A DNA stretch of 64,000 nucleotides from Desulfosporosinus sp. FKB (GTDB lineage Bacteria > Bacillota > Desulfitobacteriia > Desulfitobacteriales > Desulfitobacteriaceae), in NCBI RefSeq assembly GCF_002196705.1, contig NZ_NADJ01000038.1:381651-445650 (forward strand). Direction: 5' to 3'. Below, one piece after another: positions 1 through 7,136 of the stretch; position 1 is the stretch's first letter, and each line of letters starts with the position of its first letter. The notes under the pieces are model-generated. The model had not been told where the DNA came from and did no database searches. It saw nothing but the letters and a program-made list of their open reading frames with translations. The position numbers were made by a program, and so were the translations under genes.

Positions 1-2
1 TA

Positions 3-338
3 ACGGTTTCTAGTGAGCCAATACCAGAAAATAATAACAAAAGTTTGCTTTATGATAGCCAAAACAAGAATAATGAACCGGATCAGAACACTCCTATAAC
101 AGGAGTACAGGCAATACAAATAGTTAAGCAGATAGTTAAAAAAGATATGCTCTATCAGAATGACCACGAAGAAAATGTGAATGGAATAGACTGTTATGTT
201 ATTCATGTCTATGAAGTAGTTAATGATGGAGGCGGAGCAGCGCATACTGCAACTGCCGGATGGTATGCTGTGCAGAAAAATGACGGAAAAGTTTATGATA
301 ATATCCTTGATCCTAATCACTTACATCCACTTAATTAA
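3..338 (+). CDS. C-terminal part of an uncharacterised secreted-type protein (5' cut by window edge)
   Basis: The reading frame is open from the first bases of the window, so the true start lies outside it; a TTG at 45 is an internal candidate only. The visible 112 or so residues begin with an Asn/Ser/Pro-rich linker and end in a compact domain with the pattern AIQIVKQIV, a YVIHVYE strand, and TAGWYAV followed by GKVYD. This looks like the small C-terminal domain seen in many Firmicute lipoproteins, but I cannot name the family with certainty. A terminator follows directly. Confidence 0.6.
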   Translation, partial: TVSSEPIPENNNKSLLYDSQNKNNEPDQNTPITGVQAIQIVKQIVKKDMLYQNDHEENVNGIDCYVIHVYEVVNDGGGAAHTATAGWYAVQKNDGKVYDNILDPNHLHPLN

Positions 339-346
339 CTAAACAA

Positions 347-378
347 GGCCCCAGCAATTACGCTGAGGCCGTTTCTTT
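347..378 (+). terminator. Rho-independent terminator
   Basis: GGCCCCAGC and GCTGAGGCC pair around an AATTA loop with one bulge, followed by a T-rich tail. It ends the preceding partial gene. Confidence 0.7.
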
Positions 379-629
379 TACTCACTAGGAATTGTATCGG
401 ACTGCTCGGATATAATGAGCGTCACTGGAACATCCATAAAGAACATGCAGCCACCGGGTATCCCATCTTTAGCTTTATTCTCTAAAGAATTTACATCCAC
501 CCTAAATCTGATTTTCTCAATGCCATCAATGCCAGTAATGAAGATAAGCTTAAAATCTCTGTTCTCCACCGGCACTGAGAAAACCAAGTCATACCGACTA
601 AACATTTCACCCTCTTCTGTTTTAGTCAT
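378..629 (-). CDS. Hypothetical protein fragment, probably 5' truncated
   Basis: An 83-residue beta-rich frame I do not recognise. The ATG at 629 has no Shine-Dalgarno sequence. The same frame stays open upstream and reads plausibly (NNGKETYFPIT) to about 660, where the integrase remnant of the opposite strand begins. Both reading frames therefore seem to lose their N-terminal halves at the same place, which suggests a recombination or deletion junction. Whether this piece is expressed is doubtful. Confidence 0.4.
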   Translation of the reverse strand: MTKTEEGEMFSRYDLVFSVPVENRDFKLIFITGIDGIEKIRFRVDVNSLENKAKDGIPGGCMFFMDVPVTLIISEQSDTIPSE

Positions 630-651
630 GGTAATTGGAAAATAGGTTTCC

Positions 652-1461
652 TTGCCATTGTTTAAAAAAGAAGTAGGCCAGCTCTCTAGCCAAAGTATTA
701 AACATCATCATAGGGCGATAAGTGCTATATTGTCTTATGCCGTGCGAGAACAGTGCATCCTAAATAATCCCGCCTCTCGCATTAAGGTAAAAGTTGAGAA
801 AAAGGAAATATCCTATTTTGAGGAAGGCACACTAGAATACATGCTCTCCCTTCTTGATGACGAACCGCACAAATTTTAGACTGTTATTTATCTGGCAGCA
901 TACTCCGGGAGCCGCTTAGGTGAAGTTGTGGGTTTAGAATGGTCTGACGTTGATTTCGATAATAATCTTTTGCGAATATGTAGAGCATCACAATATTTGC
1001 CTGGTAAAGGTACTTTTACTAAATCCCCTAAAAATGATAGCAGCCAAAGAATTATTGCTATGCCACCGTTAGTTATGGATTTACTAAAAGAATACAAGGC
1101 ATGGCAAAATGAAGAACGTTTAAAATGCGGGGATCAATGGGAGGATCATGACCGCCTCTTTACCCAATGGAATGGCAAGCCTATTTTCCCTTCTACGCCA
1201 ACGATATGGTTTAAAGATTTCCGTCGAAAACATAACCTACCAGACGTTAAATTTCACGGTCTGAGGCACACAAACGCCTCTCTATTGATCGGTCATGGTG
1301 TAGATGTACAAACAGTCGCTAAGAGACTTGGTCACACAAAAGCGACCACAACAACGAGCGTATATAGTCACTTTTTAAGGAAACCTGACACAGAGGCGGC
1401 GGATAAACTGCAAAACCTATTTGGCAGTGACAAGAAAAAGAAAGCCGATTCAGCAAAATAA
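652..1461 (+). pseudogene. Tyrosine-type phage/ICE integrase, 5' truncated, in-frame stop
   Basis: The frame from 652 reads as the end of the SAM-like core-binding domain (LSSQSIKHHHRAISAILSYA), hits TAG at 877-879, and then continues in the same frame through the whole catalytic domain: SGSRLGEVVGLEW with the first catalytic Arg, HGLRHTNASLL, LGHTKATTTTSVYSH with the catalytic Tyr. The N-terminal arm-binding domain is absent (stop at 643-645). One codon change (for example Lys or Gln to TAG) explains the interruption. Tandem repeats and a tRNA-Trp fragment downstream fit its old attachment region. It is expected to be non-functional unless the TAG is read through. Confidence 0.85.
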
Positions 1462-1488
1462 ATAGAAACATAAACCGACTTTAAAAAA

Positions 1489-1520
1489 AGCGTCTGAACT
1501 TTAATTTCAGGCGCTTTTTT
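1489..1520 (+). terminator. Terminator of the integrase remnant
   Basis: AGCGTCTGAA pairs with TTCAGGCGCT (one G-T wobble), followed by six Ts. Confidence 0.7.
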
Positions 1521-1542
1521 ACCGATAAATTCAGGGACTTCT

Positions 1543-1583
1543 TGGGGACTATTTGGGGACTATTTGGGGACTATTTGGGGACT
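1543..1583 (+). repeat. Tandem 11-bp repeats, possible integrase arm-type sites
   Basis: About four head-to-tail copies of TTGGGGACTAT lie between the integrase remnant and the tRNA fragment. A partial inverse copy (AAGTCCCCCAA) begins near 1595. Direct repeats in this position are typical of arm-binding sites for tyrosine integrases near attP; that role is inferred. Confidence 0.6.
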
Positions 1584-1697
1584 AAAGATATTAAAAGTCC
1601 CCCAAAAAAGCAAAAAGTTATGATAAACAGAAATGAAAAAACCTAGACGTATCAATTGTTTCATTAACTTACGACAATATACAAAACGAGAAATACC

Positions 1698-1744
1698 AGA
1701 CTCCAAAACCGTCAGTGAGGGTTCGACTCCTTCATCCCCTGCCA
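1698..1744 (+). other. 3' part of a tRNA-Trp gene: relict attachment (att) site
   Basis: From 1698 the sequence matches a bacterial tRNA-Trp from the anticodon loop (CTCCAAA, anticodon CCA) through the T arm (GGGTTCGACTCC) to the encoded CCA end. The D arm and 5' acceptor strand are missing, so it is not a functional tRNA. A 3' tRNA fragment next to an integrase gene is what integration into tRNA-Trp leaves at the far end of an element; the intact tRNA should lie outside the window. Confidence 0.8.
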
Positions 1745-1753
1745 GCATGTATC

Positions 1754-1778
1754 AAGGGTTTTAGCCCTTTTTATTTTT
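1754..1778 (+). terminator. Terminator after the tRNA fragment
   Basis: AAGGG and CCCTT pair around a short TTTTAG loop, then a T-rich run. It probably belonged to the original tRNA-Trp transcript. Confidence 0.55.
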
Positions 1779-1826
1779 GCCATTTTTGAGGCTTGGACAG
1801 ATTTACATTTTCGCGATATATTATGA

Positions 1827-1870
1827 AAAAAGGTCAAGTCAACTGAAGAGTTAACTTGACCTTTTCTATT
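1827..1870. terminator. Bidirectional terminator hairpin
   Basis: AAAAGGTCAAGT and ACTTGACCTTTT form a 12-bp perfect stem with A and T tracts on both sides. The stretch from here to 2081 contains no convincing gene. Confidence 0.75.
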
Positions 1871-2081
1871 TTAATAAAATGAAGTCTAATTTAAAAAATA
1901 ATGATTTTGAATTGATGCATAAGTTGAAATGTATTAACTAAAAGAACCCTCCCTATTCGGTGAGAGCTCGTAATCGACGTCTTGTAATCGTGGGAGTTAG
2001 GGCGTTTTTCCTTTAGATTAGTTTATAGGGCTTATATAGTTTTCTTGCTGGGCACCCGATCTAAGGAGAATTTATCTTCCA

Positions 2082-2669
2082 TCAAATCAGCCGCTTGCCT
2101 GTCTTTACTTTGTTTTTACGTTTGCTTGATTCAATCTTTGGCGGCTTTAAAAATATGCCCTTTTCGGGTATAAATTGACTTGCTTGCCTTATTTCAATTG
2201 TCTTATTCTTGAAATCTATATCCTGCCATTCTAGACCCATAATCTCACCTAAACATGCCCCAGTAGTCAAAGCAATCATAATTGCTGCCTGGTGCCTTAA
2301 GTCTTCTTTTTCAAGGGCTTTGAGCATGGCTGCTACCTGATCAAGGTCATAACACTTAGCCTTCTTCCCCTCGACCTTCGGAGCATCTACATGATGTGCT
2401 GGGTTATCACCCTTAAATACGCTCTTTAATAGCCTTTTCAAAAATAGCCGATATAACCTATAATGTAGAATTCTACAAGGTCCAATAGCTGAATTTTTTC
2501 TAGTTTCTTGTCTCCCAACTGAGGCAATACTCTGGTATCTCAATTTTTCGTTAGACTTCGCGCGGCTACCTTTTGTTATCCAACCAAACCGTGGCGATTG
2601 CATGATTTTAATAATCGCCTCGCTCGCCTGGTCTTTATTGTTAATTTGATCTTTCGCTGTCACGCTCAT
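2082..2669 (-). pseudogene. Second tyrosine integrase, truncated at both ends
   Basis: Residues from about 66 onward match the SAM-like domain and the beginning of the catalytic domain (LTTGACLGEIMGLEW with the first catalytic Arg position replaced by Cys-Leu, then IRQASQFIPEKG). The rest of the catalytic domain, including the HxxR and Tyr boxes, is missing. The first 65 residues do not look like an integrase and read as sequence joined by rearrangement. It resembles the integrase at 652-1461 in the shared block (IC/IRQASQ..P.KG), so the two are probably homologues of the same family. No Shine-Dalgarno sequence precedes 2669. Confidence 0.75.
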
Positions 2670-2776
2670 GTGTTTTTCGCCTCACTTTCGCTAAATATTT
2701 ACAGGAATATTCCTTTTTTGCGTCGAAGTTGGTAGTTGTTAGACATACCAATCAATACAGGAAGGAGATGAAATCA

Positions 2777-3034
2777 ATGAGTAATCCTTTGATAGGCGGC
2801 AATCTGTCCGATCCAATTGAGCAAGATGAAAAAGGAAAACATGTTTATAAACAGGATTGTCATAATATCAATATCTGCAAATCCTATGGGGAAATCAGCT
2901 TTGCATGTTTAGTAGGGGCTAACGCGAATACTAGGTGCTCATTAGGGGAAAAGATGCGGATAAGAGTATTGAATGACTCTAACCCAAACGCTACTTACAA
3001 ACCCAAGAAACCGAAACCTGAGAAACCAGATTAA
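2777..3034 (+). CDS. Hypothetical 85-aa protein
   Basis: I chose the ATG at 2777 because AGGAG lies nine bases upstream; the frame is open further upstream but without a ribosome site. The protein has four Cys (DCHNINIC, FACL, TRCS) that could bind a metal, and a Lys/Pro-rich tail (KPKKPKPEKP). I recognise no family. It lies in the decayed mobile-element region and may be cargo or phage derived. Its stop overlaps the stop of the gene on the other strand. Confidence 0.6.
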   Translation: MSNPLIGGNLSDPIEQDEKGKHVYKQDCHNINICKSYGEISFACLVGANANTRCSLGEKMRIRVLNDSNPNATYKPKKPKPEKPD

Positions 3035-3255
3035 GCCGTAAATCTAGACTGCATGATAATAAGTTCAGCACTTTTCAATATCGAGATTGCTTCGTTGACG
3101 GTAAGTTGTTCTTGGCAGAGACCGCTTACAAAATTTGAAGTGATCTCTTCTTTTATCTTGTTTGTATCCTGCAGAATCCTCATACGGTTTTAAGGGGTAT
3201 CCTTCGAAGTGAATTTTTCATCCATATCTCGAATTGTTTCATGCCATTTTTCCAT
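3031..3255 (-). pseudogene. Small hypothetical gene with an in-frame TAA
   Basis: The ATG at 3255 follows an excellent AGGAGG site eight bases upstream. The frame reads MEKWHETIRDMDEKF and so on to TAA at 3192-3190 (codon 22), then continues in the same frame for 52 codons of ordinary-looking sequence ending at 3031. The second part alone (starting MRILQDTN) lacks a good ribosome site. A single substitution explains the break. I recognise no family; the helical, charged composition would suit a phage-type regulatory protein. Confidence 0.55.
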
Positions 3256-3295
3256 CTCTCTCGCCTCCTCTCAATACCAACGTTTTCACAAAGTA

Positions 3296-3972
3296 TCATG
3301 GAGTCCAGCTCTCAATAAACCGAAATGCCTTCGAAAGATCGGACCTTTTCAGATCCCGGTAGCTCGGTACGCCAAACTGACGCTTGAGAGCTGAATAGAT
3401 TTTGGAAAATAATGATCGATCCCCAAACTTTCTAATCCTTGCTTTGACCGCCCCCTGAAGCTGTGCTTGCTCCCTGGCAGTAGTGTGATCTCAACACGGA
3501 CCTTTTGATCAAGAGTTGTAAGCGCGAATTCATGCTTCACTAAAACTTCTTGGCTTTTGGTCTGGGCCTCCTTTACGGCATTGAGTTCGCGCTCTTGTTT
3601 GGCCAGGAGTTCGACACTTCTCAGGAGTGCTTCGGCCGGAGTGAGTTGGGCTGAGTAGGAGCCGGTTTTGCGAATGGCCGGGATCACATCGTGAGTGATC
3701 CAGCGTTTGAATGCTTTGGCTTCTGGTTTGCGGCTGCCGAGGATGAGCGAATAGATGCCAGTTTCGTTGACTCCGTTAGTAATTTGTTGTCTCCCAAGTG
3801 AATCGGTGACCTCGATTAAATCTAGCTCATCCTTTTTGAGTCGTTTTACGGCATCAGTAGGATTTGAAATTTCAAGTATGCTGCAAAAATCAGCTGCGCA
3901 ATAATATGGTTCGCCATTTTTAATAAACATTCTGAGTCGTTTTCTCTCGTAAGAAAATTGAGTCGGTAACAT
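3296..3972 (-). pseudogene. Phage antirepressor, BRO-N plus ORF6C domains, frameshifted
   Basis: The N-terminal half is a BRO-N/Ant-type DNA-binding domain (YYCAADFCSIL, DAVKRLKKDE, ETGIYSLILGSRKPEAKAFKRW). After the coiled linker the annotated frame runs into nonsense and stops at 3349. Reading one base over from the CCC run at 3472-3474 gives EQAQLQGAVKARI and a proper ORF6C C-terminus ending in RFIESWTP at 3296. Loss of one G from a GGGG run is the simplest cause. In phages this family relieves repression of lytic genes. The gene supports a prophage origin for this region. Confidence 0.8.
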
Positions 3973-4017
3973 GTAGACCCCCTAACTAACTTTTTTACAA
4001 TATTTAGCTAATATAAT

Positions 4018-4236
4018 TTAGCTAACCCTTTTCCCTGCGTTTTTAGAAAACCTCCTTACATACCCGACATTAATTTGCTTGGGTTTATCCTCCGGACCGG
4101 TCCCAATTTTATCTTCGGGAAATCGCCAAGACTTACCGATTTTAATGCCTCCATAATTTTTAGGTCCATTGTGGTAAATTGTTGACTTTCCAATGTTACG
4201 TATTTTTGCAACTTCAGAAAGCGTATAATATCGCAT
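4018..4236 (-). CDS. Small helix-turn-helix (excisionase/MerR-like) DNA-binding protein
   Basis: A 72-residue protein beginning with the winged-helix signature of the excisionase/helix_turn_helix_17 group: YTLSEVAKI, then GKSTIYH, then GKSWRFPEDKI. GAGG lies eight bases before the ATG. The C-terminal basic tail (RRFSKNAGKR) may contact DNA. Proteins of this type act as recombination directionality factors or small regulators. It sits upstream of the antirepressor remnant on the same strand, consistent with a leftover phage or ICE regulatory block. Confidence 0.65.
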   Translation of the reverse strand: MRYYTLSEVAKIRNIGKSTIYHNGPKNYGGIKIGKSWRFPEDKIGTGPEDKPKQINVGYVRRFSKNAGKRVS

Positions 4237-4253
4237 TTCTATTCCCTCGCTTT

Positions 4254-4448
4254 TTAAACAGCAATATCTTCTTTATAAAAAAGATATTCAATATCAAATT
4301 GCGGGGATATCATACGCTTTATTTTCCGAGCATCTTCCCACGAGATCTTGGAGGTTCCGGCGAGATAGCTTCTCATTGTCCTTTCGCTAACATCAATGAT
4401 GCCCGCAAGATCCTTAGTTGTTATGCCATCTCTTTTTATTTGTTTGAA
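4254..4448 (-). pseudogene. HTH regulator fragment lacking a start codon
   Basis: The frame between a stop at 4451-4449 and the stop at 4256-4254 reads KRDGITTKDLAGIIDVSERT, then MRSYLAGTSKISWEDARKIK, a recognisable Cro/CI-type helix-turn-helix. No ATG, GTG or TTG precedes the HTH in this frame, so the 5' end has been lost or shifted. It is probably a broken phage-type repressor. Confidence 0.5.
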
Positions 4449-4528
4449 TTAAAAGCAATGGATTTCTTGCTAAAAATGCAGGGAATATTATTTAATTATA
4501 GAACCCCTTCTCAATTGGAGGTTGGTAA

Positions 4529-4825
4529 ATGGGTTTTCGTTTCGTAAAAGTGTCAAAATGGGACCTTTCCGGCTTAACTTCAGTAAAAGAGGCGTTGGAG
4601 TCAGTGCCGGCGTTAAAGGTGCCCGAGTTGGAATAGGCCTCGTGGATTCAAACTACCCTTTCTGTTCCTGGTACCGGAATATCGTATGTTTCGGAGAGTA
4701 ATTGGACAGAAGGGATTCTAACCAAGCAGGTATTGGTAAGAAGCAATTTTCGTGGTTTTAGTTCTCCTTCTAGATTTATTTTCTTCCCGATGGCGATCAT
4801 TTACTGGTTTATTAGGGAACATTGA
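4529..4825 (+). pseudogene. DUF4236 family protein with at least two frameshifts
   Basis: GGAGG eight bases before the ATG starts a protein MGFRF, which is the usual DUF4236 beginning. The family pattern then appears in another frame (KSVKMGPFRLNFSKRGVGVS, AGVKGARVGIG), and then in a third frame (IQTTLSVPGTGISYVSE), running to a hydrophobic C-terminal segment and TGA at 4823. The domain is complete in sequence but broken at about 4547 and again near 4640. DUF4236 proteins are of unknown function and often sit in mobile regions. Confidence 0.75.
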
Positions 4826-4841
4826 ATATAAGGCTACCAAA

Positions 4842-4864
4842 AAGGAGAGCGATTAAGGCTCTCT
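4842..4864. terminator. Shared terminator hairpin
   Basis: GGAGAGC pairs with GCTCTCT. It lies between the convergent DUF4236 remnant and the Spo0E-like gene and can serve both. Confidence 0.6.
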
Positions 4865-5041
4865 TTACTTTTGCCCTTCAACCCTTGATTTCAATACTTT
4901 GTAGTATTCATTCAAAACCACATCAAGCATCTGGCTTGCCGTAACAACTTCCTGATCCGTGAGGCCTTTCCCTTCTTTAAGTTTTACCATGCTACGCCGC
5001 AGTTCTTCGATCTGTTTCATAATTTCTTCAAGTTCGCGCAT
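4865..5041 (-). CDS. Spo0E-like aspartyl-phosphate phosphatase
   Basis: The 58-residue protein has the Spo0E family core: EELRRSM near the N-terminus and the signature SQMLDVVLNEYY near the C-terminus, with the SQxLD motif that contacts phospho-aspartate. Family members dephosphorylate Spo0A-P and delay sporulation. I chose the ATG at 5041 because GGGAGG lies seven bases before it; the ATG 15 bases upstream would include that site inside the gene. Monocistronic, ending at a hairpin. Confidence 0.85.
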   Translation of the reverse strand: MRELEEIMKQIEELRRSMVKLKEGKGLTDQEVVTASQMLDVVLNEYYKVLKSRVEGQK

Positions 5042-5325
5042 ACTTTGACCTCCCATTTATATTTATATGGGAATAGTATGTACAAAAATAGAAAAATTCC
5101 CCTCGCCGCGGATGAGGAATTCATGTGTGGATATAGCATAAGAATTAACTAAGATATTCTAATGCAGTATTCTCTAGATATGTTACATCTTTCGCCAAAG
5201 CTCCTTAAAATCACACTTTAGGGCCAACCTTCATAGTATAGATTAGAAAACAACATTATCGATATCTCTCTTTATTAATTCTTATAGGCCTTAATGGCCA
5301 AATATCTTAAGAGGAGAGATTATTT

Positions 5326-5598
5326 ATGGCTGGACTTGGTTTTCCCGGTGTACCATTTGGAGTGCCGCCTTTTGGACGCCCACCTATTACTAGAATACTT
5401 TTTGACACTCTTCCAATTGGAGCCCGTGTTGTCCTTGGAACTGACTCAAGTCAATGGGTTGGAAACTTTGGTGGAGTAATTGATGGTGTTGTATTCTTGA
5501 CTAATGCTCGTTTATTCTCAAATATAGGAAACCCAATTGATGGCATACAACCTGTAGTTCGAATCCCCATAATAAATGTTACTTTTGTGAGCTATTAA
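5326..5598 (+). CDS. Hypothetical 90-aa Gly/Pro-rich protein
   Basis: AGGAGAG precedes the ATG at a good distance. The first 20 residues are a Gly-Phe-Pro-rich stretch (GFPGVPFGVPPFGRPP), followed by a beta-rich domain with many Val and Ile (ARVVLGTDSS, GGVIDGVVFLT, VRIPIINVTFVSY). No signal peptide is evident. I recognise no family; the composition would suit a spore coat or surface protein, but that is a guess. A perfect terminator follows. Confidence 0.65.
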   Translation: MAGLGFPGVPFGVPPFGRPPITRILFDTLPIGARVVLGTDSSQWVGNFGGVIDGVVFLTNARLFSNIGNPIDGIQPVVRIPIINVTFVSY

Positions 5599-5605
5599 AC
5601 AAATT

Positions 5606-5636
5606 GGCCCTCGAGTGATAGACTCGAGGGCCTTTA
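5606..5636 (+). terminator. Terminator
   Basis: GGCCCTCGAG and CTCGAGGGCC form a perfect 10-bp stem with a short T tail. Confidence 0.8.
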
Positions 5637-5800
5637 CATCTTCCACAGCATCCAATTGCTGGTCATAATCCAGGATCATGCATCGAATAAGCGCTTTGAG
5701 CGCCCAATCCCACTCACCACAACATGTTTGTGTTGTATAGGATTCATCGACATTTTGAAAGCTAATCCCTTCTTATTGCGCATAATGACTCTACTGCGTA

Positions 5801-5843
5801 GGAAAAGACCTGCTTGGTTTTTATACCAAGTACAGGTCTTTCC
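5801..5843. repeat. Nested inverted repeat
   Basis: An outer stem (GGAAAAGACCTG with CAGGTCTTTCC) encloses an inner stem (CTTGGT with ACCAAG). The 5650-5800 stretch beside it has no convincing gene. It may act as a terminator for the acetyltransferase gene on the minus strand. Confidence 0.6.
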
Positions 5844-5907
5844 ATAAATATGATCAGAAGTAAGTGTAATAAAGTTATGCTCAAACCCCTATCAAAGTTT
5901 TTCGCCA

Positions 5908-6432
5908 TTATATAATAAATGAATACATTAACTCTCTTGCAATTTCTGATGTTTTTGGATATTGTCTTACCCCATCGTCCTTCACTAAGGTTAATCCAAT
6001 TTTATCCATAACTTTACATGAGGCAGCGTTCCTAAAATCGCAATGTGCCACTAAATTAAAAACTTTTAGTTCATTTACTGCAAAGTCCTTTACTGCCATA
6101 GCCGCCTCAGTTGCATAACCATTACCCCAATATTTTTTATTAATTATCCAGCCTAATTCGGCATAAGTTCGCTGTTCATTCAAATAAACAGAAACAGCAC
6201 CAATTTGTTTTTCTTTAAGAGTTATGGCAAATTCATAAAATTTCAACTTGTCTTTCTGCCACTCATTTGTGACACGCGTTAAAAAATGCGATGTTTCTTC
6301 TATTGTATCATTTGGCAAATGTATCATATATTTAGTGTTTTCAACATCTGATGCATATTCATGAACAGTGTCTAGATCTTCAATATCTAATGGTCGTAAA
6401 ACTAACCTTTCAGTTTTTAGTACAAAAGACAT
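5908..6432 (-). CDS. GNAT family N-acetyltransferase (RimJ/RimL-like)
   Basis: The 174-residue protein starts with the RimJ/RimL pattern TERLVLRPLDIEDLD. It has ELGWIINKKYWGNGYATEA, which is the acetyl-CoA-binding motif A (Q/RxxGxG/A variant GNGYA), and ends with the C-terminal strand HCDFRNAASCKVMDKIGL. Such enzymes transfer acetyl from acetyl-CoA to amines, including protein N-termini and antibiotics; the substrate cannot be read from sequence. I chose the ATG at 6432 because AAAGGAG lies six bases upstream, not the ATG at 6492. Confidence 0.85.
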   Translation of the reverse strand: MSFVLKTERLVLRPLDIEDLDTVHEYASDVENTKYMIHLPNDTIEETSHFLTRVTNEWQKDKLKFYEFAITLKEKQIGAVSVYLNEQRTYAELGWIINKKYWGNGYATEAAMAVKDFAVNELKVFNLVAHCDFRNAASCKVMDKIGLTLVKDDGVRQYPKTSEIARELMYSFII

Positions 6433-6786
6433 TTCTATCTCCTTTGTTAGTAAAAAAACTTTATTACAGGAACGATAACTTAACATTACCATGAATCAGT
6501 TTAAATAGTAACCAAAGGATTAAGTCTCATAATAGGTCCTTAGCGAAAGTCATTTATGATACAATCTTACCAGAACAAATTCCAGGGCATAAAAATAGTT
6601 TATTTCTTCAATTTTCATGATATAATTTACCTATACATATACGTTTTTTTCAGGCTTCCGTTGACGCGGGGGCTTCTTTTTTTGTGTGATTATGAAGAAA
6701 ATAGGCTGTCCAATGGTTGACGCAACAGGCAAAGCAGTTGAAGAAACTGCAAGTAATGTTATTAAGATATAAAGAGAGGATGGTAT
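6433..6786. other. Non-coding stretch with a promoter-like site and a terminator
   Basis: Contains an extended -10 (TGATATAAT, around 6618-6626) and, 30 bases on, a terminator at 6654-6683. A 26-codon frame at 6691 without a ribosome site is not called. One copy of a 14-bp direct repeat (AGGTCCTTAGCGAA) lies at 6534. Confidence 0.4.
6654..6683 (+). terminator. Terminator
   Basis: GCTTCCG pairs with CGGGGGC through two G-T wobbles and is followed by seven Ts. No recognised gene precedes it on this strand. Confidence 0.65.
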
Positions 6787-6939
6787 ATGATGGAGGACAA
6801 TAAAAGATTTGTGATATCGATTTTACTTATCACTATGATTATCATTTTTGTCGTTATAGATAAGGGAATAGTAATCGCATCTACCACAGCGGTAGGTATA
6901 TTAAATTATTGGTTCAAGTCCAACTACCGAAATCGTTGA
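6787..6939 (+). CDS. Small membrane protein, 50 aa
   Basis: GAGAGG lies seven bases before the ATG. After a charged start (MMEDNKRF) comes one long or two short hydrophobic segments (VISILLITMIIIFVVIDKG, then IVIASTTAVGILNYWF) and a basic tail (KSNYRNR). The layout would suit a phage-type holin or a small stress peptide, but nothing fixes the function. It stands alone between two copies of a short direct repeat. Confidence 0.5.
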   Translation: MMEDNKRFVISILLITMIIIFVVIDKGIVIASTTAVGILNYWFKSNYRNR

Positions 6940-7094
6940 ACTTTTCGCATTTTAGGTCTTTAGCGAACCAAAGTTACTTAGCTTGTCTAATATTAAATCC
7001 GATAATTCAGATTATGTAAGGAATTTGACGGATAGTATCAGCAGAAGCCGATATTATCCGTCATTGTTATATACAACTATGCCATGTTTCCCAT

Positions 7095-7122
7095 AAAAAA
7101 CACCCTCAATGAAAGTGTTTTG
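7095..7122 (-). terminator. Terminator of the VOC gene
   Basis: CAAAACAC and GTGTTTTT pair around an eight- to ten-base loop, with a T run on the minus strand. Confidence 0.65.
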
Positions 7123-7136
7123 TACAATAGCTAAAG

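Noticed and set aside
652..1461. Pyrrolysine readthrough of the integrase TAG
   Set aside because: No PYLIS-like evidence and the gene is also 5' truncated; a plain pseudogene is simpler.
1560..1748. 62-aa minus-strand frame GDEGVEPSLTVLESG
   Set aside because: It is the reverse of the tRNA-Trp fragment and a familiar misannotation.
6691..6774. 26-codon frame MKKIGCPMVDATGKAVEE
   Set aside because: No ribosome site; too short to judge.
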